The notes: generated from the sequence alone by a model not told the origin. A DNA stretch of 64,000 bases from Dorea_A amylophila (GCF_025567265.1 NZ_JAOQJW010000003.1:1-64000), one strand, 5' to 3'; positions 1-8,602 are shown, counted from the first letter of the stretch. Translations and numbers: made by a program.

Positions 1-165
1 AAGTTCGTTCCAGTTCAAGAAAACTACTAGCTTTCTTATCCCCTTTACTGTTTTAAGGTTCGACATTAAATGTCTGTTCTGAATAATTCTCTTTAGAATT
101 TTCAGGGTTGTTGTCTATTGTTTAATTATCAAGGTTCTTTGTCTTCGCTGTTTGAAACAGCTTAT
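1..165 (-). other. Probable rRNA operon leader, 16S gene beyond left edge
   Basis: Read on the minus strand, this stretch follows two strong tandem promoters and runs out of the window with no ORF. It contains a boxA-like AACCTTGATAATTAAAC segment (reverse complement of about 121-137) and a small perfect hairpin, AATTCT-AAAG-AGAATT, at 85-100. Both are typical of the transcribed leader ahead of 16S rRNA in Clostridia. The 16S gene itself is not in the window, so this is inference from promoter layout and leader-like motifs. Confidence 0.5.
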
Positions 166-169
166 TTAG

Positions 170-196
170 ATTATCATATTCATTGACGTTTGTCAA
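170..196 (-). promoter_or_regulatory. Promoter P2 of the putative rRNA operon
   Basis: The minus strand shows a perfect -35 TTGACA (191-196) and a -10 GATAAT (170-175) with a short 15-base spacer; TAATCT at 17 bases is an alternative -10. It lies just upstream of the leader-like sequence and downstream of a second promoter, the usual tandem layout of rRNA operons. Confidence 0.55.
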
Positions 197-289
197 GAAC
201 TTTTTTAATCTTTTTTTTGACCAGCTTTTCAGCTGTCCGTCTGCCATCTCTTTCTCAAACATTTGTTTGTCTCAAGCGACAGCTTATTA

Positions 290-318
290 AGAATATCACA
301 AGCAGTTGTGTTTGTCAA
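290..318 (-). promoter_or_regulatory. Promoter P1 of the putative rRNA operon
   Basis: The minus strand shows -35 TTGACA (313-318) and -10 TATTCT (290-295) with a 17-base spacer. The bases after each -35 box are alike in P1 and P2 (TTGACAAAC), suggesting a duplicated promoter. Confidence 0.55.
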
Positions 319-386
319 CTGTTATTTTATCTCTTTTTGATTTAACTCTTTTTCAGCTTAATTTCAATCTTTTCATCTCGCAAAAA

Positions 387-414
387 TGCTGACTTACCTG
401 TAGGCAAGTCAGCA
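387..414 (-). terminator. Rho-independent terminator after the zinc-ribbon gene
   Basis: A nine-base-pair stem (TGCTGACTT / AAGTCAGCA) with a ten-base loop is followed on the minus strand by TTTTTG. It separates the zinc-ribbon gene from the downstream rRNA-type promoters. Confidence 0.8.
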
Positions 415-463
415 CTTTATGTTCGCTTTAGATAATTTGTTGTCGGTATACTCCCTTGATCAA

Positions 464-880
464 TTATCTGAGTAACATGAATGCAATTAATCCAGCTACT
501 ACAATGATAGCAATTGCAAGAATAATGATCGGTGCTTTTGACATCTTCTCTTCTTCTTCGTCGTCGATATCATCATAATATTCATCCTCTAATTCTTCTC
601 TGCGCTGCGGCTTCGGAGCTGGTTTCTTTTTCTTTTTCCCATCTCCTACTGCAAGGAGTTCATCATACGCATCACGCATTTCCTGTTCACGTTTTTCGCG
701 TACTTCTTTTGGCGGTATATTCGAATACTTCTGTTCTTCAGGTTCCGGTTTTTCCGCTCTCTTCTGTACTTTATGAGCACTCTGTGGAATTTTGAACTTC
801 TTTTTGCAATTATAGCACAACAGATAATTCGGATCTTTTTTTCCTGGTCTTAATTCCTGACCACATATTGGACACTTCAT
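464..880 (-). CDS. Zinc-ribbon protein with C-terminal membrane anchor
   Basis: This 138-residue protein is unnamed. Residues 1-30 form a zinc ribbon with two CxxC knuckles (C3/C6 and C22/C25). The middle (about 35-112) is highly charged, with a lysine-rich stretch followed by an Asp/Glu run, and is probably disordered. Residues 115-137 are one hydrophobic helix ending in LLR, so it looks tail-anchored with the zinc ribbon in the cytoplasm. A GGGGAGGG ribosome binding site precedes the ATG. It has its own promoter (962-990) and terminator (387-414), so it is probably monocistronic. The function is not known; zinc-ribbon plus helix proteins of this type are common in Clostridia and usually annotated as hypothetical. 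Confidence 0.8.
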   Translation of the reverse strand: MKCPICGQELRPGKKDPNYLLCYNCKKKFKIPQSAHKVQKRAEKPEPEEQKYSNIPPKEVREKREQEMRDAYDELLAVGDGKKKKKPAPKPQRREELEDEYYDDIDDEEEEKMSKAPIIILAIAIIVVAGLIAFMLLR

Positions 881-961
881 ATGAATCTGTCCCTCCCCAT
901 AGTGTATTATTTCAAACTGTGCTTTGCGCCTTTCGGCCTTGTATATTCCATATACATTGAC

Positions 962-990
962 ATTATACTACATCAATTTACAAATATCAA
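962..990 (-). promoter_or_regulatory. Sigma-A type promoter of the zinc-ribbon gene
   Basis: The minus strand shows TTGATA (985-990), a 17-base spacer and a perfect TATAAT (962-967). It lies about 80 bases upstream of the start codon. The 5' untranslated region carries a small GCC-GAAA-GGC hairpin. Confidence 0.75.
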
Positions 991-1003
991 TTTTTTATCC
1001 AAA

Positions 1004-2284
1004 TTATTCCGATTGTTTTCCTAATGTTACTTCAACATCTTTTTTCTCGTATTCACCATTCTTATTCTGTGTCTGAATCGTAATTTTTACTTTTTCTCCT
1101 GCTTTATAATATTGAAGCTGTTCCTGCAATGCATCCATTCCATCTACGCTTGTTCCTTCGATTCCTGTAATAACGGCTCCTTTTGTAATGCCTGCTTTTT
1201 CTGCACCGCCACCGGAGATCACTTCTGATACATATACTCCTGTCGGCATATTATACATCTGTGCACTGTCTGCTGTTACATCTACACCTTTGATTCCAAT
1301 GTAGCCTCTTTCGGATTCTGCTACCTTGGTTTTTGTCTTCTGATTCATCAGATTTGTGATCAGATCACTTACATCAGATACCGGAATCGCATATCCTATT
1401 CCCTCTACTGTTTCCGTTGCAATCTTTGCAGAATTGATTCCAATCACTTCTCCATTTGCATTCAGAAGAGCACCTCCGCTGTTTCCCGGATTGATAGCCG
1501 CATCTGTCTGAAGAAGTTTTCCATCGTAACTATCCATTGTGCGGTCTTTTGCAGATACAATACCTGTCGTTACTGACTGTCCGTATCCGAGAGCATTTCC
1601 GATCGCAATTACCTGATCTCCTACCTGTGTCTGATCTGAATTTCCCAGTGTTGCCACCGCAATTTTATCCATCGTAGAATCCTTGATCTCGCTTAACGGA
1701 ACTGCCACAACTGCAAGATCCTTGTCTGAATCCGTACCTTTGATGTCAGCTTTCACGCTTTTCCCATCTATAAAGGTAACTGTCAGTGTACTGCTTCCTT
1801 CTACTACATGGTTATTGGTTGCAATCAGAAGTTCTGAATCGTTCTGTCCAATAATAATTCCAGAACCGGCACTTTCACTTTCCTGTTTCTGTGTACCACC
1901 GAAGAAATTCTGCACTTCCTGTACACTCATGTTTGTAATGGACACAATTGACGGCATCGCATTTTTAGTTACCTCTGTTACATTTGTGGTTCCTATTGAG
2001 CTGTTGGTTGAAGTTGTCAGTTTTGCATTGCTGGTCGTTGTTGTCTTAGCTGTTTTATTCGTTGTCTGTGTTGTACCAAGAACTTTTCCTGCCACAATAT
2101 TACTCGTCTGAAATGCAGCACTTGCAACCACTCCAAATACCAGTCCTGCACAGACCACCTTTGCCCATCTCGCTGCGCCTTTTCCTCTTTTTTTCTGCGG
2201 TTCTTTTCCCGGTTCCCCACCGCCGCCATAATTTCCCGTATTCATATTCTGATCGGTTGTATAATAATTATATTGATTTTCCAT
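1004..2284 (-). CDS. htrA: HtrA/DegP-family serine protease with PDZ domain
   Basis: A membrane-anchored quality-control protease acting outside the membrane. Residues 1-40 are cytoplasmic and Gly/Lys-rich, one hydrophobic segment spans about 41-58, and a Thr/Ser/Asn-rich linker follows. The trypsin-like domain has a full catalytic triad: H159 in TNNHVVEG, D189 in SDKDLAVV and S269 in GNSGGALL. One PDZ domain covers about 325-420. The 426-residue length is normal for Firmicute HtrA/YyxA proteins with one PDZ domain. The start is supported by AAAGGGGC upstream of the ATG. The amidase gene ends 78 bases upstream, so the two may be co-transcribed. Family assignment is firm; the exact paralogue (HtrA, HtrB or YyxA) is not. 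Confidence 0.93.
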   Translation of the reverse strand: MENQYNYYTTDQNMNTGNYGGGGEPGKEPQKKRGKGAARWAKVVCAGLVFGVVASAAFQTSNIVAGKVLGTTQTTNKTAKTTTTSNAKLTTSTNSSIGTTNVTEVTKNAMPSIVSITNMSVQEVQNFFGGTQKQESESAGSGIIIGQNDSELLIATNNHVVEGSSTLTVTFIDGKSVKADIKGTDSDKDLAVVAVPLSEIKDSTMDKIAVATLGNSDQTQVGDQVIAIGNALGYGQSVTTGIVSAKDRTMDSYDGKLLQTDAAINPGNSGGALLNANGEVIGINSAKIATETVEGIGYAIPVSDVSDLITNLMNQKTKTKVAESERGYIGIKGVDVTADSAQMYNMPTGVYVSEVISGGGAEKAGITKGAVITGIEGTSVDGMDALQEQLQYYKAGEKVKITIQTQNKNGEYEKKDVEVTLGKQSE

Positions 2285-2362
2285 ATCTTATTGCCCCTTT
2301 CATATCTTATATTGGTAGTGTACAGCGTAATTGTGTTTAATCTGTGATAAAACTAAGGAGAT

Positions 2363-3016
2363 TTATTGATATTCCTTTAATTTTTCCAGCTTTACTCCCA
2401 CATCACCCTTGAACTGTTTCCATGCATCTTCATGTTCTACAAAATATTTGGGGCAAATCTTTCCAGTCACATCATAATGACGTATAACATCATTTTCATT
2501 CAGATCGAACTTCAGACACAACCATGCGCAAAGATCTACCATAGACTGATACGTCTTTTGATTGAATTTTCCCGTTTCGTCCGGATGACAGCATTCTATC
2601 GACACTGTATCAATATTCCTGCTGTTTGAGGCATACGCCATCTCCCATGTTGGTACGCATTGAACAATCTCACCTTCCAGACCCACAACAAAATTACTGC
2701 TTGCTTTCGTAATGTGACTGTCCTTCAATCCTTCGAAATAATCCCGGTTATTCATAGCCGAAGCACCTGGATTTGCTGTATAATGAATCACAATTCCTGT
2801 AATCTTATTTGTTGCGATTCCCGCTCTGGAATACTCATTCGGCGTCAGCAGTTCTACGTCTATATCCGGTCTTACAGAATCTATGTAATCACTTTTATTT
2901 TCCGTATATTCTTCCGGCTGCTCCTGCTTTTTTAAAACCGTCACCGCACACAGTACAACTGTTATTATAATAAGAATGATCAGACCTTTTTTAGAATGGC
3001 TTCTCGTTTTTTTCAT
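2363..3016 (-). CDS. N-acetylmuramoyl-L-alanine amidase (amidase_2/PGRP type), membrane-anchored
   Basis: It cleaves the amide bond between N-acetylmuramic acid and the stem peptide. The N-terminal KKGLIILIIITVVLC (about 10-24) is a membrane anchor or uncleaved signal, placing the enzyme outside the cell. The zinc site is visible as H78 in GIVIHYTANPG and H180 in IRHYDVTGKICPKYF, with C188 and Lys as in the IRHYD.TGK.CP signature of amidase_2 enzymes. The middle segment (SSNFVVGLEGEIVQCVP) matches the fold's central strands. At 217 residues it is just the catalytic domain plus anchor, with no separate wall-binding repeats. It lies between galM and htrA. Confidence 0.9.
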   Translation of the reverse strand: MKKTRSHSKKGLIILIIITVVLCAVTVLKKQEQPEEYTENKSDYIDSVRPDIDVELLTPNEYSRAGIATNKITGIVIHYTANPGASAMNNRDYFEGLKDSHITKASSNFVVGLEGEIVQCVPTWEMAYASNSRNIDTVSIECCHPDETGKFNQKTYQSMVDLCAWLCLKFDLNENDVIRHYDVTGKICPKYFVEHEDAWKQFKGDVGVKLEKLKEYQ

Positions 3017-3117
3017 CTTTTCTCTCTTTTTTATCTATCCTTATATAGTACACTTTTATCTATTTTATCATTCATTTTTTAATGTACCCGAAAGAGATTC
3101 TTATGTTTTTATGAAAA

Positions 3118-4146
3118 TTAGCAAAACCTATACGTTGTTGTTGTATCATATACTTCTCCGGCTTTTGTAATCGGAGATTCAAAATTATCTTTATGAATTG
3201 CATCCGGGAAATACTGCGTTTCAAAGCATATACCACAACCCTTTCCATAGACAGCTCCTTGCTTTCCCTTAGCTCCTGCCAGGAAATTGCCGGAATAGAA
3301 CTGTATACCCGGAAGGTCTGTATATACTTCCATCTTAATACCTGTCTCTTCCGATTCGGCTGATGCCACTTTTCTGAATCCCGACCCGTTTAATACCCAG
3401 TTATGATCATAGCCGCCTGCCAGTTTCAATGGTTTATAATCTGCTCCGATCTCTTTTGCAACCTTTTTTCCTTCACGGAAATCCATTGGTGTGCCCTCTA
3501 CAGGAATTACCGTTCCTGTTGGAATCAGTTCAGCATCCGTCTCTGTAAATGCATCTGCATCCAACCACACTTTTGCATTACATGCGGTTCCGGATGCATG
3601 TCCTGCCAGGTTGAAATAGCTGTGATTCGTCATGTTCAAAAGGGTATCCTGATCAGGAATTGCATAATAATGAATCTTTAATTCATTTTCTTCCGTAACT
3701 GTATAGGATACTTCTATCTTTACTTCTCCCGGGAATCCCTGATCCCCGTCCGGACTGACAAGCATAAATACTACATGTGTATCATCCTCCTCTTTTACAC
3801 TCCACATTCTTTTATTATAGAAATCTGTTCCTCCATGAAGTGTATTTTCCCCGTTATCATTCTTCGTAAGCTCATATTTCTTGCCGTTCAGTTCGAATGC
3901 ACCAGTTCCAATACGGTTTGCCACACGTCCGACAGTCGCTCCTACAGAATCTCCACCATTTTCATAATCCTCAAGTGTCTCGTAGCCCAATACGACATCC
4001 TGAGACTTTCCATTCTTATCCGGTACGTAAAGCTTCAGTAAAGCAGCTCCAAAATCAGATACAACTGCTTTCATTCCTTTGCTGTTTTTCAATATATAAC
4101 AGCTTGCTGTTTCCCCGTTTCTCGTTGTTCCAAATTCTTTTTTCAT
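3118..4146 (-). CDS. galM: Aldose 1-epimerase (galactose mutarotase)
   Basis: It interconverts alpha and beta anomers of galactose or glucose, feeding the Leloir pathway. The 342-residue length fits GalM. Family motifs are visible: GRVANRI near the N-terminus, NGKKYELTKND....LHGG, the NHSYFNL motif, YDHNWVLN, and a C-terminal CFETQYFPDAI.....F block holding the catalytic Glu. A GGGAG ribosome binding site precedes the ATG. It has its own promoter (4238-4266). No other galactose gene is nearby, so the enzyme probably serves general hexose metabolism. Confidence 0.93.
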   Translation of the reverse strand: MKKEFGTTRNGETASCYILKNSKGMKAVVSDFGAALLKLYVPDKNGKSQDVVLGYETLEDYENGGDSVGATVGRVANRIGTGAFELNGKKYELTKNDNGENTLHGGTDFYNKRMWSVKEEDDTHVVFMLVSPDGDQGFPGEVKIEVSYTVTEENELKIHYYAIPDQDTLLNMTNHSYFNLAGHASGTACNAKVWLDADAFTETDAELIPTGTVIPVEGTPMDFREGKKVAKEIGADYKPLKLAGGYDHNWVLNGSGFRKVASAESEETGIKMEVYTDLPGIQFYSGNFLAGAKGKQGAVYGKGCGICFETQYFPDAIHKDNFESPITKAGEVYDTTTTYRFC

Positions 4147-4237
4147 ATCCAGGCATCTCCCTTTTACTTTATTTTTTTTAATATTACTTGTGTATTTATT
4201 ATGTGCATTTATATACCAAGCAGACTACCTAAATCTT

Positions 4238-4266
4238 ATTATACTCTATATATTCATCTCTGAAAA
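4238..4266 (-). promoter_or_regulatory. Promoter of galM
   Basis: The minus strand shows -35 TTTTCA (4261-4266), a 17-base spacer and a perfect -10 TATAAT (4238-4243), about 90 bases ahead of galM. Confidence 0.6.
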
Positions 4267-4350
4267 CCATGATATGAAGAATTTTCAGGATATTTTTTCT
4301 GATATTATTCATTTAAACTCTCTCTTTGCCAGACACATATAATACAAAAA

Positions 4351-4370
4351 GGCGCCGTTTTCACGACGCC
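4351..4370 (-). terminator. Terminator of guaB
   Basis: An imperfect GC-rich hairpin (GGCGTCG-TGAAAA-CGGCGCC on the minus strand) is followed directly by TTTTTG. It starts eleven bases beyond the guaB stop codon. Confidence 0.85.
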
Positions 4371-4380
4371 CGAATCTTTT

Positions 4381-5835
4381 TTATTCGTCTACACTGTAGT
4401 TTGGTGCTTCTTTTGTAATATGAATATCATGAGGATGACTTTCTTTTAATGAAGCCGAAGAAATCTTCACGAATTTTCCTGTCTGTTTCAAATCCTCAAT
4501 TGTTGGTGCTCCGCAATATCCCATACCTGAACGAAGACCACCCATTAACTGGAATACAGTATCTTCCACGCTTCCTTTGTAAGCAACACGTCCTTCGACA
4601 CCTTCCGGAACCAGTTTTTTCGCATCTGTCTGGAAGTAACGATCTTTACTTCCGTTCTCCATTGCTGAGATAGATCCCATACCACGGTATACTTTATATT
4701 TTCTACCCTGGAATAATTCGAATGTTCCAGGACTCTCATCACATCCTGCAAAGATACTTCCCATCATACATACATTCGCTCCGGCTGCGATTGCTTTTGT
4801 CATATCTCCGGAGTACTTTATTCCTCCATCCGCAATGATCGGAATTCCATATTTGTCTGCCGCTTCATAGCAGTCCATAACTGCTGTGATCTGAGGAACA
4901 CCAATACCTGCAATGATACGTGTTGTACAGATCGATCCAGGTCCGATTCCAACTTTTACCGCATCAACACCGGCTTTGATCAGATCTTCTGTTGCAGCTC
5001 CGGTAGCAACGTTACCTGCAATTACCTGCAGATCCGGGAATTTGCTCTTAATCATATCAACTGTATGAATAACATTTGCTGAATGTCCGTGTGCTGAATC
5101 CAAAACAACCACATCAACCTTTGCATCTACCAGAGCCTTTGCTCTCTCAAGACAGTTTGCTGTAATTCCGATTGCAGCTCCGCAAAGCAGACGTCCCTGC
5201 GCATCTTTTGCAGATAATGGATATTTAATCTGTTTTTCAATATCCTTAATTGTGATCAAACCTTTCAGGTTGAAGTCTTTATCTACGATCGGAAGTTTTT
5301 CCTTTCTGGCTTTTGCAAGAATCTTCTTTGCTTCTTCCAGAGTAATTCCTTCCGGTGCTGTGATCAACCCTTCCGAAGTCATTGACTCTCTGATTTTCTT
5401 TGAAAAGTCTTCTTCAAATTTCAAATCACGGTTTGTGATAATACCAACTAATTTTTTTCCCTCTGTGATCGGCACACCTGAGATTCTGAACTTTGCCATC
5501 AGATTGTTGGCATCTTCCAGTGTATTATCCGGTGATAAATAAAATGGATCTGTAATAACACCGTTTTCTGAACGTTTTACCTTATCCACTTCCTCAGCCT
5601 GCTGTTCAATAGACATATTTTTATGGATAATTCCGATCCCCCCCTGTCTGGCCATTGCAATTGCCATACGGTGCTCGGTAACAGTATCCATTCCGGCACT
5701 CATCATCGGAATATTTAACTTAATTTTCTTAGTCAGGTAAGTAGATAAATCCACCTGGTTCGGAATTACTTCTGAGTACGATGGAACTAAAAGCACATCA
5801 TCAAATGTAATACCTTCTCCAATTATCTTTCCCAT
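4381..5835 (-). CDS. guaB: Inosine-5'-monophosphate dehydrogenase
   Basis: It oxidises IMP to XMP with NAD+, the committed step of GMP synthesis, in the cytoplasm. The 484-residue length is standard. The barrel begins with GITFDDVLLVPSYSEV. Two CBS repeats lie at about 92-205 (including GVPITEGKKLVGIITNRDL and LPIVDKDFNLKGLITIKDI). The catalytic loop is GIGPGSICTTR with C303. The flap region near YRGMGSISAM and the C-terminal GGLRSGMGYCGA are intact. It has its own promoter with a perfect -35 and a strong terminator, so it is a single-gene unit. Confidence 0.98.
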   Translation of the reverse strand: MGKIIGEGITFDDVLLVPSYSEVIPNQVDLSTYLTKKIKLNIPMMSAGMDTVTEHRMAIAMARQGGIGIIHKNMSIEQQAEEVDKVKRSENGVITDPFYLSPDNTLEDANNLMAKFRISGVPITEGKKLVGIITNRDLKFEEDFSKKIRESMTSEGLITAPEGITLEEAKKILAKARKEKLPIVDKDFNLKGLITIKDIEKQIKYPLSAKDAQGRLLCGAAIGITANCLERAKALVDAKVDVVVLDSAHGHSANVIHTVDMIKSKFPDLQVIAGNVATGAATEDLIKAGVDAVKVGIGPGSICTTRIIAGIGVPQITAVMDCYEAADKYGIPIIADGGIKYSGDMTKAIAAGANVCMMGSIFAGCDESPGTFELFQGRKYKVYRGMGSISAMENGSKDRYFQTDAKKLVPEGVEGRVAYKGSVEDTVFQLMGGLRSGMGYCGAPTIEDLKQTGKFVKISSASLKESHPHDIHITKEAPNYSVDE

Positions 5836-5878
5836 GATTTCTTCCTCTCTTTCTTTTGCATATTCATATTTAACAGCT

Positions 5879-5908
5879 ATCTTAGCGAATCATACCCATA
5901 TTTGTCAA
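5879..5908 (-). promoter_or_regulatory. Promoter of guaB
   Basis: The minus strand shows TTGACA (5903-5908), an 18-base spacer and TAAGAT (5879-5884), about 45 bases before the guaB start codon. No purine riboswitch fold is evident in this short leader. Confidence 0.6.
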
Positions 5909-5959
5909 CAGCTTTTAACATGTTTTTATTTTAATACAATCTTTTTTACATTTTACGTA

Positions 5960-6451
5960 TTATTTTCTGATTACTTTTCTTGGTGCTTTTACAAAGAATC
6001 CTTCTATGATCGTCTCATTTGGCTCAAACAAAACTTTACACAGTTCTCCTTTGTTCGAAGCAATCAATGCATAGATTTCTGCATGATTTTTTCCTGATGT
6101 ATAATCATATGTCCTGACCTTCTTATACTGCATTAATTCTACAGCTCCTACCGGTGCAAGAAGTTCCATCTGATCTGCATCTACAGAAAACATTCTTTTT
6201 CTTCTGGATTTGTTCATGATCTTGTCTATATCAAGATCTCCATTCACAAATACATACTCATACTCCACATTCATATTGCTGAATACCAGCACATCAACCA
6301 CGATCATTACAACTGGAAAAATAATCCCCACCGGTATTGCAAAAACCAAAAGCACTGACAAAACCGTCAATACGATCAGCCCCGCTTTCTTAAGTGTATC
6401 CTTTGAGTCCGCCTGTTTTTTTATCAGCTGCTCTGTGTAAAAATCATCCAT
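5960..6451 (-). CDS. DUF6106-like small membrane protein
   Basis: An unnamed conserved membrane protein of 163 residues. I place the start at the ATG giving MDDFYTEQLIKK, because GGAGG lies nine bases upstream; an earlier in-frame ATG (6508) reads from near the groEL terminator and lacks a ribosome binding site. After a cytoplasmic N-terminus there are two hydrophobic segments (about 23-42 and 44-60), followed by a soluble domain (VNGDLDIDKIMNKSRRKRMF.. to VKAPRKVIRK) that resembles Clostridial proteins annotated as DUF6106. The family name is from memory and uncertain; the function is unknown. It is transcribed separately from groEL. Confidence 0.75.
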   Translation of the reverse strand: MDDFYTEQLIKKQADSKDTLKKAGLIVLTVLSVLLVFAIPVGIIFPVVMIVVDVLVFSNMNVEYEYVFVNGDLDIDKIMNKSRRKRMFSVDADQMELLAPVGAVELMQYKKVRTYDYTSGKNHAEIYALIASNKGELCKVLFEPNETIIEGFFVKAPRKVIRK

Positions 6452-6487
6452 TTTTTCTTTCCTCCAAGTCTGCTTTAAGCTATGTCT

Positions 6488-6496
6488 ATTGTAGCA
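6488..6496 (-). promoter_or_regulatory. Extended -10 promoter of the DUF6106-like gene
   Basis: The minus strand reads TGCTACAAT, an extended -10 (TGn plus TACAAT), about 37 bases before the chosen ATG and just after the groEL terminator. A weak -35 (TTTTCT) lies in the terminator's T-run. Confidence 0.5.
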
Positions 6497-6515
6497 CACC
6501 TGAAGCAAAAAAGAA

Positions 6516-6535
6516 AACTCCTCTGACGAGGAGTT
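6516..6535 (-). terminator. Terminator of groES-groEL
   Basis: A perfect eight-base-pair stem (AACTCCTC / GAGGAGTT) with a TGAC loop is followed on the minus strand by TTCTTTTTTG. It lies 20 bases past the groEL stop. Confidence 0.9.
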
Positions 6536-6555
6536 CTCAAAAATTTAATATTCTG

Positions 6556-8178
6556 TTACATCATACCCATACCCGGATTTCCTGCCGGTACAGCCGGTGC
6601 ATCTTCTTTGATATCTGCTACAACAGATTCTGTTGTGAGAAGTGTAGAAGCAACAGATGTTGCGTTCTGCAGTGCACTTCTTGTAACCTTAGCAGGATCC
6701 AGAATTCCGTTTTCCACCATATCTACGTACTGTTCTGTCAGAGCATCAAATCCGGTTCCCACTTCTGATTCTCTTACCTTGTTAATGATAACAGCACCTT
6801 CCAGTCCTGCATTGGCTGAGATATGGAACAGTGGTGCTTCCAGAGCTTTCAGGACAACCTTTGCACCTGTTTTCTCGTCACCTTCCAGTCCGTCAATCGC
6901 TTCAGCAACTGCTTTGGACGCATGAATGTATGCAGATCCACCACCGGAAATGATACCTTCCTCTACTGCTGCTCTTGTGGCGTTCAAGGCATCTTCCATA
7001 CGAAGTTTTGCTTCTTTCATCTCTGTCTCCGTTGCTGCTCCGACACGGATAACAGCTACGCCGCCTGCAAGTTTTGCAAGTCTTTCCTGAAGTTTTTCTC
7101 TGTCAAAGTCAGATGTTGTCTCTTCGATCTGTGCCTTGATCTGGGCAACGCGGTCTGCGATTGCATTCTTATCTCCCATACCATCAACAATTACTGTATT
7201 TTCTTTCTGTACCTTTACAGATTTTGCACGTCCAAGCTGATCCATGGTTGTATCTTTCAGTTCCATACCGAGTTCCTCAGAAATAACCTGACCACCTGTC
7301 AGTGTAGCAATGTCTTTTAACATTTCTTTTCTTCTGTCACCGTATCCAGGTGCTTTTACAGCTACAACATTGAATGTTCCACGCAGTTTATTAACGATCA
7401 GAGTTGTAAGTGCCTCTCCCTCAATATCTTCTGCGATAATAAGAAGTCTTGCTCCAGCCTGAACAATCTGCTCCAGAAGCGGAAGGATTTCCTGAATATT
7501 AGAAATCTTCTTATCTGTGATCAAAATATATGGATCATCCAGATTTGCTTCCATCTTATCCATATCTGTAGCCATATATGCAGATACATATCCACGGTCA
7601 AACTGCATACCTTCTACAAGATCCAGCTCTGTCTTCATAGTCTTAGACTCTTCGATCGTAATAACTCCGTCATTAGATACTTTCTCCATAGCATCTGCCA
7701 CCATCTGTCCAACTTCAGCATCACCTGCAGAAATTGCTGCCACTTTTGCAATCTGATCTTTGTCTTTTACTTTGCTTGACATCTTCGCAATGGCTTCTAC
7801 TGCCACATCTGTTGCTTTCTTCATTCCTTTACGGAGAATGATCGGATTTGCTCCTGCTTCCAGGTTCTTCATACCTTCATGAACCATTGCCTGTGCAAGT
7901 ACAGTTGCTGTTGTAGTACCGTCTCCTGCTACATCATTTGTCTTAGAAGCAACTTCTTTGATCAGTTGTGCTCCCATATTTTCAAATCTGTCTTCCAGTT
8001 CAATCTCTTTTGCGATTGTTACACCGTCATTTGTGATCAGTGGTGCTCCGAAAGATTTATCCAGAACGACATTGCGTCCTTTTGGTCCGATTGTTACTCT
8101 TACTGTATCAGCGAGCTGATTAACACCAGCTTCCAGCGCTCTTCTTGCTTCTGCACCATATTTAATTTCTTTTGCCAT
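6556..8178 (-). CDS. groEL: Chaperonin GroEL (Hsp60)
   Basis: The 14-mer folding chamber that encloses unfolded proteins with GroES in an ATP cycle. The 540-residue length is normal. The N-terminal MAKEIKYG is typical, the ATP-binding GDGTTT lies at 86-91 (D87 conserved), and the C-terminus ends in the methionine/glycine tail GNPGMGMM. It lies 39 bases downstream of groES and shares its promoter, CIRCE operator and terminator. Nothing looks unusual. Confidence 0.99.
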   Translation of the reverse strand: MAKEIKYGAEARRALEAGVNQLADTVRVTIGPKGRNVVLDKSFGAPLITNDGVTIAKEIELEDRFENMGAQLIKEVASKTNDVAGDGTTTATVLAQAMVHEGMKNLEAGANPIILRKGMKKATDVAVEAIAKMSSKVKDKDQIAKVAAISAGDAEVGQMVADAMEKVSNDGVITIEESKTMKTELDLVEGMQFDRGYVSAYMATDMDKMEANLDDPYILITDKKISNIQEILPLLEQIVQAGARLLIIAEDIEGEALTTLIVNKLRGTFNVVAVKAPGYGDRRKEMLKDIATLTGGQVISEELGMELKDTTMDQLGRAKSVKVQKENTVIVDGMGDKNAIADRVAQIKAQIEETTSDFDREKLQERLAKLAGGVAVIRVGAATETEMKEAKLRMEDALNATRAAVEEGIISGGGSAYIHASKAVAEAIDGLEGDEKTGAKVVLKALEAPLFHISANAGLEGAVIINKVRESEVGTGFDALTEQYVDMVENGILDPAKVTRSALQNATSVASTLLTTESVVADIKEDAPAVPAGNPGMGMM

Positions 8179-8217
8179 TGGTATCTACCTCCTGAAATAT
8201 ATGAATTAATTGTACAA

Positions 8218-8502
8218 TTACTCGCAGATGGCCAGAATATCATCCTGTTTTACAATGATATATTCCTCGTCATCAATCTCAACATTTGTTCCTGCATATT
8301 TGGAATAAATTACCTGCTGTCCTGTTGTAACATGCATCTCAACTTCTTTACCATTCACCATTCCACCTGGTCCTACAGCAATAACCTCTGCCTGCTGCGG
8401 TTTTTCCTTAGACTGTCCAGGAATCACGATTCCCGACTTTGTAGTCTCCTCTGCTACACACTGTTTTAATACAACTCTGTCACCTAATGGTACTAACTTC
8501 AT
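8218..8502 (-). CDS. groES: Co-chaperonin GroES (Hsp10)
   Basis: The heptameric lid of the GroEL chamber, 94 residues. Recognisable blocks are KLVPLGDRVVLKQ at the N-terminus, the mobile loop ETTKSGIVIPGQSKEKPQ, and VIYSKYAGTNVEIDDEEYIIVKQDDILAI at the C-terminus. A perfect AAGGAGG ribosome binding site precedes the ATG. It is the first gene of groESL and directly follows a CIRCE element, so it should be repressed by HrcA when heat stress is absent; hrcA is not in this window. Confidence 0.98.
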   Translation of the reverse strand: MKLVPLGDRVVLKQCVAEETTKSGIVIPGQSKEKPQQAEVIAVGPGGMVNGKEVEMHVTTGQQVIYSKYAGTNVEIDDEEYIIVKQDDILAICE

Positions 8503-8532
8503 ATCTATTCCTCCTTAATTATTTCTGCATTA

Positions 8533-8559
8533 TTAGCACTCAATAAAAGAGAGTGCTGA
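8533..8559 (-). promoter_or_regulatory. CIRCE operator (HrcA binding site)
   Basis: On the plus strand it reads TTAGCACTC, nine bases, GAGTGCTGA. This matches the CIRCE consensus TTAGCACTC-N9-GAGTGCTAA at 17 of 18 arm positions. It lies in the groES leader, just downstream of the promoter. Confidence 0.95.
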
Positions 8560-8573
8560 AAGATTCTAGATAT

Positions 8574-8602
8574 AAAATAGCACTCTCCTTTTGGTTTGTC
8601 AA
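8574..8602 (-). promoter_or_regulatory. Promoter of groES-groEL
   Basis: The minus strand shows a perfect -35 TTGACA (8597-8602), a 17-base spacer and -10 TATTTT (8574-8579). The CIRCE starts about 15 bases downstream of the -10, which suits repression by HrcA. A second copy of the half-site GAGAGTGCTA lies in the spacer. Confidence 0.7.

Noticed and set aside
5960..6508. Longer 182-residue version of the DUF6106-like protein
   Set aside because: The first 19 residues come from the region between the groEL terminator and the promoter; GGAGG supports the internal ATG.
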